From NCBI GenBank assembly GCA_040779335.1, contig JBFONV010000005.1, positions 248,001 to 312,000 of the forward strand: a stretch of 64,000 nucleotides of DNA, written 5' to 3'. The notes below the pieces were generated by a model that saw only the letters and a list, made by a program, of their open reading frames with translations, searched no databases and was not told where the DNA came from. The translations under genes and the position numbers were made by a program. Positions 27,894 through 36,639 of the stretch are shown here, piece after piece. This DNA comes from JBFONV01 sp040779335 (GTDB lineage: Bacteria > Pseudomonadota > Gammaproteobacteria > Enterobacterales > Alteromonadaceae). How positions within the stretch are numbered: the stretch's first letter is position 1; each line of letters opens with the position of its first letter.

Positions 27894-28826
27894 TTGCGCG
27901 TTTATAACATTTTTTTAGTTATTGTGACGCTCCTTTGCTGGGGGCCCGCTGCGCTCGCCTATAATAACAGCAAAATCGCTATATTTTATCCTGAAGCGAA
28001 AGAACCGTACCGCTCCATTTACCAGGAAATAGTCTCAGGTAGTCAGGCCGCTAGCGGCACTGAAACTCAAGAAGTAGAATTGAATGAGTATCTCCTAGAG
28101 CAAGATTTCAGCAGTGCCAAGATCATCGAGCAATTGCAAAATGAAAAAATAGATAAAGTCATTGTCTTAGGCCGCTTAGGGTTTAAGTTGGCTCAACAGT
28201 TACCTAAGGAATTCCATGTTGTCTCAGGCGCATTGCCAATCACGCCAAATGGCATTTCAGGCATTAGCTTAATTGCCGACCCTGCCTACCTATTCAATTA
28301 TCTAGAGCAAGTAGCTCCTCAGGTAAAAAAAGTACATGTGGCATATAGTGAAAAAAGTGAATGGCTGATCGCTATGGCTAAAACCGCCGCTAAAGCACAA
28401 GGGCTTGAATTAGACGTTAGAAAAGTGACCAGCACAAAAGAAGCAGTTGAATTTTATCAGCAACTATTTGAGTCAAACATCTCTGCGCAAGATGCTATTT
28501 GGTTGCCGCTTGACAGAATATCATCTCATGACAAAATCACCTTGCCGTTGATCTTAGAAAAAGCATGGTCAAGAGAAGTTGTCGTTTTTTCAAGTAAGCC
28601 TTCTCATGCTAAAAGAGGGGCATTATTCTCAACCTATCCAGACAATTTCGCCCTTGGCAAACACTTATATGAAATGGTGCAAGAGCTTGATAAGCAACCT
28701 GAACAAAAGAACTTTGCCGCATTACAATCGACATTATTAGCCATAAACCTGCGTACCGCTGCTCATTTGGGTCTTAAATATAGCTCAGAGCAACAACAAC
28801 AATTTAAACTGACGTTTCCTGAGTAA
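27894..28826 (+). CDS. Periplasmic ABC-type substrate-binding-like protein
   Basis: The start is a TTG, supported by AGGGG nine bases upstream and by a signal peptide that begins at once (VYNIFLVIVTLLCWGPAALA). The 290-residue mature part resembles the ABC_sub_bind/TrpX-like binding-protein fold: KVIVLGRLGFKLAQQLPK, then SGISLIADPAYLFNYLEQVAP and VHVAYSEKSEWLI. No ABC permease or ATPase is adjacent. The next gene, eight bases away, is a sensor kinase with a periplasmic domain, so this protein probably presents a ligand to that kinase. Confidence 0.75.
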   Translation: MRVYNIFLVIVTLLCWGPAALAYNNSKIAIFYPEAKEPYRSIYQEIVSGSQAASGTETQEVELNEYLLEQDFSSAKIIEQLQNEKIDKVIVLGRLGFKLAQQLPKEFHVVSGALPITPNGISGISLIADPAYLFNYLEQVAPQVKKVHVAYSEKSEWLIAMAKTAAKAQGLELDVRKVTSTKEAVEFYQQLFESNISAQDAIWLPLDRISSHDKITLPLILEKAWSREVVVFSSKPSHAKRGALFSTYPDNFALGKHLYEMVQELDKQPEQKNFAALQSTLLAINLRTAAHLGLKYSSEQQQQFKLTFPE

Positions 28827-28834
28827 ATAACATT

Positions 28835-30391
28835 ATGGCTATCAGCAAACTTTTATTCAGTTCCAAAGCCAGTTTCAAACGTCAGTTGCTGTTCATCTTT
28901 ACTGCAAGCGTGATCATCTTGGCGATCACCACCTCTTTCGTTACGGCTTGGCAGACCAGTCAAAAAATCAGAAAGTCGACCATTGAAACCGGTATACAAA
29001 TTGCCGATAACCTCGCCAAAAGTTTGGTGTTGGCGGTACTCACTGAAAATCAAGAAAATGGTCAGGACGCTATTAACAATGCGTTGGGGTTTCAATCCGT
29101 ACACGCAGTTGCCATATACAAAAACAACCGAGAGCTACTGGTAAGCACATCGAAACAGTCCGGTAAGTTCGCCCCTCTTATTGTTGAAAAAATCCCGAGC
29201 AAAGTAACATTAGTCAATGAAACAAATAACGACTGGACATTTGCCGCTCCCGTTAGCTACGTCGTTGAAAATGATGGATATGGCATAGTTGAACCTGAGG
29301 AAGAATCTACCGATGCACAGGTTATTGGTTACGTAATACTTAATTACAACAAGCAAGCATTACACACTATTCAGCAATCAATTTTTATCAATAACTTTGC
29401 CATAGGCAGTTTAATGGCCTTTTTGCTTGCTCTGTTAATGCATTGGCTCATCAACCGTATGACACGACCGCTACTGGCCTTGTCTCACAGTATGGAAATG
29501 GCAAGAGATTCGGGGCACTACACCAAAGCAGACGTTAACGGTGCGTTCGAAATTCGTCAAATGGCGAGTACTTATAACCAAATGATGAGCACCCTTGAAC
29601 AACAAAATATAGAGTTAGAGAAAAACCGTAATACCTTAGAATCAGAAGTTGAAATACGAACACAAGAGCTGATTGTCGCACGTGATACAGCACTAACCGC
29701 GAGTCGACATAAATCAGAATTTCTCGCCAATATAAGTCACGAGTTAAGAACTCCCCTGCAAGCCATTATCGGCTATACCGATCTAGTTCGAGAAGAGTTA
29801 GAAATAGAATGCATGGATGCACAAGTTGAAGATCTTAATAAAAGTATTCGTAGCGCCCATAACTTATTATCCTTGATCAACAACATCTTAGATCTTGCAA
29901 AAATTGAAGCAGGAAGGATGGATTTGTACTTAAAAAATGTTGATATCAAGCAGCTGGTAGACGAAACCGTTGAAACTGTTAAACCAATGGCTGATGCAAA
30001 CCATAATGATTTAGTGCTCCACTATAACGTCACTCAACCAACACTTAATATTGATCGACAAAAACTGATGCAAGTTTTCCTTAATCTACTCAGTAATGCC
30101 TGTAAATTTACTAAAGGCGGGCAAATCACCTTTGATATTTATAACAATGAGCATTTTCTCTATTTTTCGGTAGCGGATACTGGCGTTGGCATACCCGAGG
30201 ATAAACTTGAATTCATCCTAGAAAAATTTACTCAAGTAGATGGCAGTACAACACGAAAATTTGAAGGAACTGGCCTAGGTATGGCCATCACCCAAAATTT
30301 TTGCCAACTCATGTTAGGTACGCTTAAAGTAGAAAGTGAATTAGGATCAGGCACAAAATTTAGCGTAAAATTACCGCTACTAAAGACATAA
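28835..30391 (+). CDS. Membrane sensor histidine kinase without adjacent response regulator
   Basis: A 518-residue kinase. Helix 1 (about 15-38), a periplasmic sensor region (about 39-182), helix 2 (about 183-208), HAMP (HWLINRMTRPLLALSHSM), a coiled coil, the DHp box SEFLANISHELRTPLQAI, and an HATPase with ADTGVGIPEDKL and FEGTGLGMAITQNF. There is no receiver or Hpt domain and no regulator gene nearby, so the phosphorylation partner lies elsewhere. It forms a pair with the preceding binding-protein gene and lies directly upstream of the tandem TonB receptors. Confidence 0.9.
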   Translation: MAISKLLFSSKASFKRQLLFIFTASVIILAITTSFVTAWQTSQKIRKSTIETGIQIADNLAKSLVLAVLTENQENGQDAINNALGFQSVHAVAIYKNNRELLVSTSKQSGKFAPLIVEKIPSKVTLVNETNNDWTFAAPVSYVVENDGYGIVEPEEESTDAQVIGYVILNYNKQALHTIQQSIFINNFAIGSLMAFLLALLMHWLINRMTRPLLALSHSMEMARDSGHYTKADVNGAFEIRQMASTYNQMMSTLEQQNIELEKNRNTLESEVEIRTQELIVARDTALTASRHKSEFLANISHELRTPLQAIIGYTDLVREELEIECMDAQVEDLNKSIRSAHNLLSLINNILDLAKIEAGRMDLYLKNVDIKQLVDETVETVKPMADANHNDLVLHYNVTQPTLNIDRQKLMQVFLNLLSNACKFTKGGQITFDIYNNEHFLYFSVADTGVGIPEDKLEFILEKFTQVDGSTTRKFEGTGLGMAITQNFCQLMLGTLKVESELGSGTKFSVKLPLLKT

Positions 30392-30420
30392 GTATTTATT
30401 GAGTAAACTAAGATCTGTAG

Positions 30421-30480
30421 ATGATTTACTACATTAATATAGTGATTGAATTCCTTTGATATATTCAAACTATAAACATT
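30421..30480 (+). promoter_or_regulatory. Leader of TonB receptor 1, duplicated before receptor 2
   Basis: This stretch and 32706-32758 share most positions, beginning ATGATTTACTACA and continuing to CAAACTA. Inside it, CATTAATATAGTG (30432-30444) fits the YAYTR-N3-TAGTR pattern, ending 70 bp before the receptor ATG. Sequence resembling a -10 box (TATATT) follows 25 or so bases later. Both copies are probably controlled by the same protein. Confidence 0.6.
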
Positions 30481-30513
30481 TAACAACACCACTTTAAGTC
30501 AGAGGTAGACTAG

Positions 30514-32634
30514 ATGTCATATATTCAAAAAGCTCTTCGTTGCGCTATTACGCTGATGATTCTTCTCAGTTCTGCTGCGCTTTTTGCAGATGAATATGAT
30601 GATTTAGAGGGCTCGTTAGCTGATTTTTATGGTGATGAGGATTTTGTTAGTATTGCCACAGGTACGAAAAAGTTAATTGCTAAAGCCCCCTCTGTTGCCT
30701 CAGTCATTACCGCGCAAGATATTAAGAATATGGGCGCAAGAAACATTGTTGAAGTTTTAGATACGGTACCGGGTTTGCACGCCTCAAGAAGCGGCCAAAG
30801 TTTAGCCCCTGAATTTTGGTTCCGAGGTATATCCACAACCTATACCCCCCAAACATTATTTATGATCAACGGCACTTCAACCAAAAGCGTTGTTCGTGGC
30901 GACAATCATACCAAATGGGGGGAATTTCCAGTCCACTCCATTGAACGAATTGAAATTATCCGCGGTCCGGGTTCAGCGTTATACGGCGCCGATGCATTTT
31001 CTGGTGTGATCAATGTGGTTACCAAAAAAAATAATCAAAAAGCCAGTAATGAAGTAGGTGCCAAAATTGGAAGCTTCAATAGCAAAAATGCTTGGGCCAA
31101 CTATTTCTTTTCCCTAGGCAGTTGGCAACTATCGACAAATTTAGAATTTTTGGCCAGTGATGGTTTTGAAGGTACAATTGAGCGTGACACACAATCAGCA
31201 TTTGATCAGGTTGGCGCTTCATTTGGCGCACCGGCCGCCTCGTTAGCGCCTGGTCGTATATCAGTAAGCTTTCAATCTATTGATGTCTTTCTATCTGCAG
31301 AGAATGACATTTTTAATATCGAAGTCGGAATACAAGAACGTGCCAATTTAGGTACTGGCCAAGGGGCAACTGAGGCACTAGACACTTATGGTGAAAGTAG
31401 TGGCTACAAGCACATTTTTAGCGCCGCAACAAAAGAGCAAACGATAGCACCAGAGCTATTTATAAGCGCTAAAGCCAGCTATTATGGTTCTAGTCAGGAA
31501 ATTGTTAAAGATTTACATTTGTTCCCGCCTGGAGCCTTTTTTGGTGCATTTCCTGATGGTTTTATTGGCAGTCCGAGCTGGGAAGAAGAAACCACGCATA
31601 TTGAATTTACTTCTCGATACGCAGGACTGGAAAAATCCGACATTATCTTAGGCATGGGCTATGAAAGACAAAACCTGTATCAAGTAACAGAAAGAAAGAA
31701 CTTTAATGCAGACTTTACTCCCAGAGCGGGGGGGCTTGAAGATGTGTCTGACACCAGTGAAGTGTATATGCCTGAAGCGGATCGCGAAAGTCACTATCTT
31801 TATTTACAGGGGATCACTCAACTAGCCCCCGATTGGGAGCTTACGGCTGGCGCCCGCTATGATAATTATTCTGATTTCGGCTCAACCTTTAATCCGAGAA
31901 TTGCACTGGTCTGGTCAACAAGTTTAAAGCTAACCACTAAATTATTATACGGTGCTGCATTTAGAGCCCCTTCTTTTGCCGAGCTCTTAACCGTCAATAA
32001 TCCTGTTTCATTAGGAAACCCTTCATTAAAACCAGAAACCATAGACACCATAGAGCTGGCATTTAACTATAAACACTCACCAGAGTTATCTCTTAATTTT
32101 AATTTATATCATTATGAAATCGACGATTTAATTACCTTTGTACAAAACGGAGACAATGGTACAGCTACTGGGCAAAATCAGGGCCAACGCACAGGTAATG
32201 GCTTTGAAGCGGGATTGATGTTTAAAGCCAATACCGATTTAACCATGCATGCCAATATTGCTTATACCAAAGCGAAAGACGACTTAGTAAACAAAGACGT
32301 GGGAGAATACCCAAGTTTACAAGCATATTTTCGCAGTGAATGGACGGTTAATAACCAACTCAATCTTAACACTCAAATCACTTTTGTAGGCGATAGAGAT
32401 AGAGTGCCTGGTGATAACAGGCCTACACTGAACGACTATACGGCCGTTAGTATTTCCGCAAAGTATCAATTTACTGATAATGATCTTGTTGCCGAATTAA
32501 CAATAACCAATGTCTTCGATGAAGATATAAGAGAACCAAGTTCGCCAGGAACAACATTAGGGCAAATAAATATTCCAAATGACTTGCCTCAGGCAGGTAG
32601 AAGTATACTTCTTGGAGTGACGAAATCATTTTAG
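30514..32634 (+). CDS. TonB-dependent receptor 1 of a tandem pair
   Basis: A 706-residue outer-membrane receptor with a signal peptide ending at about 25 (SSAALFA, then DEYDD). The N-terminal DFYGDEDFVSIATGT segment precedes the plug (about 45-170: APSVASVITAQDIKNMG, IERIEIIRGPGSALYGADAF). The barrel ends ILLGVTKSF. Compared with classic receptors, the first residues carry this acidic conserved stretch and no obvious standard TonB box. It is a close paralogue of the receptor encoded directly downstream and shares its leader sequence. The substrate is unknown. Confidence 0.92.
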   Translation: MSYIQKALRCAITLMILLSSAALFADEYDDLEGSLADFYGDEDFVSIATGTKKLIAKAPSVASVITAQDIKNMGARNIVEVLDTVPGLHASRSGQSLAPEFWFRGISTTYTPQTLFMINGTSTKSVVRGDNHTKWGEFPVHSIERIEIIRGPGSALYGADAFSGVINVVTKKNNQKASNEVGAKIGSFNSKNAWANYFFSLGSWQLSTNLEFLASDGFEGTIERDTQSAFDQVGASFGAPAASLAPGRISVSFQSIDVFLSAENDIFNIEVGIQERANLGTGQGATEALDTYGESSGYKHIFSAATKEQTIAPELFISAKASYYGSSQEIVKDLHLFPPGAFFGAFPDGFIGSPSWEEETTHIEFTSRYAGLEKSDIILGMGYERQNLYQVTERKNFNADFTPRAGGLEDVSDTSEVYMPEADRESHYLYLQGITQLAPDWELTAGARYDNYSDFGSTFNPRIALVWSTSLKLTTKLLYGAAFRAPSFAELLTVNNPVSLGNPSLKPETIDTIELAFNYKHSPELSLNFNLYHYEIDDLITFVQNGDNGTATGQNQGQRTGNGFEAGLMFKANTDLTMHANIAYTKAKDDLVNKDVGEYPSLQAYFRSEWTVNNQLNLNTQITFVGDRDRVPGDNRPTLNDYTAVSISAKYQFTDNDLVAELTITNVFDEDIREPSSPGTTLGQINIPNDLPQAGRSILLGVTKSF

Positions 32635-32705
32635 CTATTTGAATTTAAAGAAAAAATTTGCCCGCTAAAAAGTAAAAGATAGTAAAACATATAGGAATGT
32701 TAACA

Positions 32706-32758
32706 ATGATTTACTACACTGGAATAGTTGCTAAATTCCAATAATATATACAAACTAA
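32706..32758 (+). promoter_or_regulatory. Leader of TonB receptor 2, copy of the receptor 1 leader
   Basis: It aligns with 30421-30480. CACTGGAATAGTT (32717-32729) matches the recurring motif with one changed base in each arm and ends 77 bp before the ATG at 32806. TAAATTCCAAT follows; the same 11 bases occur, on the opposite strand, at 38545-38555 upstream of the ThDP enzyme gene. Confidence 0.6.
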
Positions 32759-32805
32759 CAACAACTAAAATAAAGTATTACAACAAAAAGCCTAAGGTGG
32801 ATTGC

Positions 32806-34989
32806 ATGTCATTTACACGTAAAGTTTTCAGCTGCGCTATTATTATAGCTTTATCATGCAGTGCGCCTACCGCTATAGCAGATGAATACGAGTTTGAAGA
32901 TCAAGATAACACCTTAGCCGATTTTTACGGGGATGAAGACTTTGTCAGTATCGCCACTGGTAATAAAATTTTAATTCACAAAGCCCCTTCAGTGGCAACG
33001 GTAATAACCGCCAAACAAATAGAAAATATGGGCGCAAGAACCGTTACTGAAGCACTAATAAATGTACCAGGATTGCACGTATATCCCTCTCCATTTAACC
33101 GCCTGAATAATTCATTTTCAATTCGTGGCGTTCATACAGATCAAAACCCTCAAGTGTTATTTTTAGTGGATGGCTTACCAATACGAGAAGAATATACGGG
33201 TGCTCGTCCACAAACATTTAGAATGCCAATCCATTCAGTTTCAAGAATTGAAGTTATTCGAGGGCCAGGCTCAGCAGTCTATGGCGCAGATGCATACGCC
33301 GGCGTTATCAATGTTATCACTAAGGATTTGACCGACAAAAAAGAAGCGAGTTTAGGCGGAAATTACGGTAGCTTCAATTCTTCGAATTTGTGGTATCAAA
33401 ATGCTTTTCAAGTAGGTGCAGCAAAATTTGGCTTAGCAATAGAAACATTAAAAAGTGACGGTGATGACGATAGAGTATTACAACGCGACTTACAATCTAT
33501 CTTTGACGATATTATAGGAACTTCAGCTTCAAAGGCTCCTTCGCCGCTCAATACAAATTACGATATTTTGGACATAAAGCTTAGCGGTACTTTCAATGAT
33601 ATTAAGTCAAACTTTTGGTATTGGGACAATAATGATGCCGGAGTTGGCGCCGGTGCTGGACAAGCATTAGATCCAGTAGGTACGCAAAATACCACTATTT
33701 ATCAATTTGATATTAAATATGACTGGAGGATATCGTCTTGGGATGCCATAGCACAGTATCGCTATTATAAAATGACAGACAAAGCTAACTTTTCAGTATT
33801 ACCTGAAAATGCGCTAGTGCCTATCGGCGCAGATGGCAATCTTAATTTAGTCAATCCTGTCGGTATGGGGTTATTTGTTGATGGTTTTCTAGGAAACCCT
33901 CAACCAACCGAAAAACTTCATTCTATTGACTTCACTTTTTTATCAACCGACATCGACGAACATCAAATTAGAATTGGTACGGGCTTTTCACAAAGAAAGC
34001 TGACCGCTAATGAAGAGAAAAACTTTGGCCCTGGAGTTATTGATACACAGCTAATGGCAGAGTTGTTTGCTCAAGGCGAAATAATGGTCATTGACGGCAC
34101 GTTAACGGATGTTAGTGGCAGTGAATATATCTTTGTAAAAAATGTCGATAGAAAAAATTCCTATTTGAGTATCCAAGATCAATGGCAATTTGCTAACGAT
34201 TGGGAGCTAACCTCAGGTATTCGATATGATTACTATGACGATTTTGGCTCAACGATTAACCCCCGTATCGCATTAGTGTGGGAAGTCAGTCAAAATATTT
34301 CAACCAAATTACTTTACGGCAGAGCATTTAGAGCGCCAGCGTTTGACACCTTATATGCAATCAACAACCCCGTTGGTATTGGTAACCCTAATTTAGAACC
34401 TGAAACCATTGATACAATTGAATTCAGTATCGATCGTCACTTACAAAACAACATTCGTTGGTCGATGAATTTATTCAGCTATAAAAGTAAAAACCTTATC
34501 GACTTTATTGCCGATCAAGGAGCTACATCTACTACCGCTCAAAACGCAAAAGATCAAGAAGGGTATGGCTTAGAAGCAGAACTAACATGGAAGATGGATA
34601 ATAATTCATTGGACCTAAACTACTCATGGCAACATTCTAAAGATAGCGAGACCAACAGCGTGATTCCATTGGCTCCCAAACAATTAGTTAGTGCCATGTA
34701 TGAGGCTAAGCTTTCCGAAAATGTAAACTTCACCGCTAAGTATAATTGGATAGGCAGCAGAAATAGAGAAGTCGGCGATTTAAGAGAGCAATTGAATAAT
34801 TATTCTATTTTGGACATTGCCTTACATTGGAGTATAGACTCTTGGAAATTATCACTGTTAGGTAAAAATATACTCGATGAAAACGACTATGATCCCACTC
34901 ATCCTTTGGTACCTGATGTATTAGGACCAATCGCAGATTATCCTATTCAAGGTAGAAGTGTATTTTTGCAGTTATCTAAGAAGTTATGA
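32806..34989 (+). CDS. TonB-dependent receptor 2 of a tandem pair
   Basis: The ATG at 32806, after a good AAGGTGG site, is chosen over an upstream ATG at 32728 because it gives a normal signal peptide (KVFSCAIIIALSCSAPTAIA, then DEYEFED) aligned with that of receptor 1. The 727-residue product has the same ADFYGDEDFVSIATG segment, plug motif (VIRGPGSAVYGADAYAGVI) and barrel, ending VFLQLSKKL. Its stop codon overlaps the start of the first citrate-synthase-like gene (ATGA), so uptake and that enzyme are translationally linked. Confidence 0.92.
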   Translation: MSFTRKVFSCAIIIALSCSAPTAIADEYEFEDQDNTLADFYGDEDFVSIATGNKILIHKAPSVATVITAKQIENMGARTVTEALINVPGLHVYPSPFNRLNNSFSIRGVHTDQNPQVLFLVDGLPIREEYTGARPQTFRMPIHSVSRIEVIRGPGSAVYGADAYAGVINVITKDLTDKKEASLGGNYGSFNSSNLWYQNAFQVGAAKFGLAIETLKSDGDDDRVLQRDLQSIFDDIIGTSASKAPSPLNTNYDILDIKLSGTFNDIKSNFWYWDNNDAGVGAGAGQALDPVGTQNTTIYQFDIKYDWRISSWDAIAQYRYYKMTDKANFSVLPENALVPIGADGNLNLVNPVGMGLFVDGFLGNPQPTEKLHSIDFTFLSTDIDEHQIRIGTGFSQRKLTANEEKNFGPGVIDTQLMAELFAQGEIMVIDGTLTDVSGSEYIFVKNVDRKNSYLSIQDQWQFANDWELTSGIRYDYYDDFGSTINPRIALVWEVSQNISTKLLYGRAFRAPAFDTLYAINNPVGIGNPNLEPETIDTIEFSIDRHLQNNIRWSMNLFSYKSKNLIDFIADQGATSTTAQNAKDQEGYGLEAELTWKMDNNSLDLNYSWQHSKDSETNSVIPLAPKQLVSAMYEAKLSENVNFTAKYNWIGSRNREVGDLREQLNNYSILDIALHWSIDSWKLSLLGKNILDENDYDPTHPLVPDVLGPIADYPIQGRSVFLQLSKKL

Positions 34990-35819
34990 CCATAATGACA
35001 GATCGCAAAGTAAAAATAGAAAGTCGAAACGACCAATTTACATCAAGAATAAAAAGTGAAATTACACAAGAAGTCGCCTCCGATAACAATGAATTTTTAG
35101 CCCAAGAAATCAGAGTTCATGGCTACAATGTATTAGATTTAATGGAACAGTGTGACTATATTGATGTTCTTTTTTTGTTATTTAATAACGAATTACCGAC
35201 ACCCGAACAAAAGAATCTACTAAGACAATTAGCCGTTTTTCTCATCAACCTAGGACCAAGACACGCATCTTCAAGAGCTGCAGCAAATGCCGGTATAGGT
35301 AGAACCGATGTAAATCACATCTTACCTATAGGTATTATGGCAATGGGAGGGACATATGGTGGCTCAAAGGAAGTCGAAAATTCCATGCGCTTTTTACAAA
35401 AAAGCCTAACGTCACAGCCCAGTGAAATAGCTCATAAACTGTTGGCATCTAATACTGATACAGACCAAGGAGATTGGTTAGTAGCTCCAGGTTTTGGCAC
35501 AGACTTTGGCGGTCAATCGCCGTTTTTAATTGATGTGAAAAATAGATTGTTACCACTAGCCCCAAACAATGGCTATCTCGCTTGGGCTAATAAGTTTACG
35601 TGCGCTTTATCAGAAAACTCTCCCTGTGGTTGGCGTTTACCAGGATTAGTAGCGGCCACATTTTTAGACTTAAATATTAAGCCCAGAGCAAGTTGCGGTA
35701 TTTTTCAAATGCTTTCTGCTCCCGGCGCGTTCGCGCATGGTATTCAATTTGCCAATAAACCCATTACAGATATTCCTTTTTTAAAAGATGACGATTATGA
35801 AATCAACAATGACAAATGA
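34986..35819 (+). CDS. Citrate-synthase-like / citryl-CoA-lyase-like protein, subunit 1, catalytic residues not conserved
   Basis: A 277-residue protein, the length of citryl-CoA lyase and of the C-terminal citrate synthase domain of ATP-citrate lyase, and shorter than full citrate synthase (about 430). Fold signatures are YNVLDLMEQCDYIDVLFLLF, LGPRHASSRAAANAG and SAPGAFAHGIQFAN. The segment equivalent to GxGHR, which holds a catalytic His, reads APGFGTDFGG, with Thr in place of His. The catalytic Asp is also not obvious. The start may be this ATG, overlapping the receptor stop, or 34998. It could be a heteromeric partner of the next gene product. The reaction is unknown. Confidence 0.7.
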   Translation: MTIMTDRKVKIESRNDQFTSRIKSEITQEVASDNNEFLAQEIRVHGYNVLDLMEQCDYIDVLFLLFNNELPTPEQKNLLRQLAVFLINLGPRHASSRAAANAGIGRTDVNHILPIGIMAMGGTYGGSKEVENSMRFLQKSLTSQPSEIAHKLLASNTDTDQGDWLVAPGFGTDFGGQSPFLIDVKNRLLPLAPNNGYLAWANKFTCALSENSPCGWRLPGLVAATFLDLNIKPRASCGIFQMLSAPGAFAHGIQFANKPITDIPFLKDDDYEINNDK

Positions 35820-36633
35820 AATTTGGCAATCTAAAAGAGGAAAAATCACCACTAATCGTGGAGGATGGAGAATAGGGGAAGCAGTCTATAACTGTGGTTA
35901 TTCTATGATGGATGATCTTGTTGGTAAGAAATCTTTTTTTCAAACTCTGATACTCAATGTAACCCGTAAAATGCCAAGTAAAACCTTAGCAGAATGGTTC
36001 GAAGCCAGCTTTATCTGCTTGAGTTGGCCCGATTCAAGAATATGGTGCAATCAAAATGGTTCATTAATTGGCTCAACAAAAGGTTCTCCCGTCGCTGGTG
36101 TCGCTGCTGGAATATTGTCTGCTGATTCACGAATGTATGGGCCTGGGTCGATTTCAGGCGGTGCTGAATTTATTCAAAGAGCGTTAATTTGGTATAAGCA
36201 AGGCTTATCACCATTAGCAATTATCGAAAAGGAGCTATCGACAAAATATGTAAAATCTGGCGCTAAGGCAGTAATTGTAGGTTACGCCCGTCCAATTGCA
36301 ACGGGTGACGAACGCGTTGAGGCGATGGAAAAAGTAACTAAAGATCTTGGCTTTGTTGAAGGTGAACATTTAAAGCTTGCGTTCGAAATCCATAAAACAT
36401 TAGCAGAGCATTACCAAGAAAACATGAATTATGTAGGTTATGTTACTGCATTTTTGTTAGACCAAGGGTTTAGTCCAAAAGAAATGTATAGAATATATAG
36501 TACTTGGGTGCACTCTGGGGTACATGCATGTTATGCAGAAGCCAATGACGATATAGCAGGAGGTTTCTTACCTTTGTCCTGCAATGATATCGAATATGTT
36601 GGTGTAGCGCCTAGGGAAGTCCCAAAACGCTAA
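35788..36633 (+). CDS. Citrate-synthase-like / citryl-CoA-lyase-like protein, subunit 2, catalytic residues not conserved
   Basis: About 274-281 residues, a second member of the same fold. Similar segments are GYSMMDDLVGKKSFFQTLIL, GSPVAGVAAGILSADSRMYG followed by PGSISGGAEF, GYARPIATGDERVEAMEK and GVHACYAEA. The GxGHR position reads VGYARP, so the catalytic His is Ala, and the first catalytic His region reads PDSRIWCNQ. The start is uncertain: ATG at 35788, 35797 or 35809, the first two overlapping the previous gene. Its stop lies six bases from that of the convergent ThDP enzyme. It probably pairs with the previous protein. Confidence 0.7.
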   Translation: MTIMKSTMTNEIWQSKRGKITTNRGGWRIGEAVYNCGYSMMDDLVGKKSFFQTLILNVTRKMPSKTLAEWFEASFICLSWPDSRIWCNQNGSLIGSTKGSPVAGVAAGILSADSRMYGPGSISGGAEFIQRALIWYKQGLSPLAIIEKELSTKYVKSGAKAVIVGYARPIATGDERVEAMEKVTKDLGFVEGEHLKLAFEIHKTLAEHYQENMNYVGYVTAFLLDQGFSPKEMYRIYSTWVHSGVHACYAEANDDIAGGFLPLSCNDIEYVGVAPREVPKR

Positions 36634-36639
36634 TTATGC

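Noticed and set aside
32728..32805. N-terminal extension of TonB receptor 2
   Set aside because: It covers the duplicated leader; the ATG at 32806 has a strong AAGGTGG site and aligns with the start of receptor 1.
34986..36633. A single citrate synthase gene broken by a frameshift
   Set aside because: Both parts contain their own start-to-end version of the same fold, including a C-terminal segment (GAFAHGIQF and GVHACYAEA), so they are paralogous genes and not halves of one.
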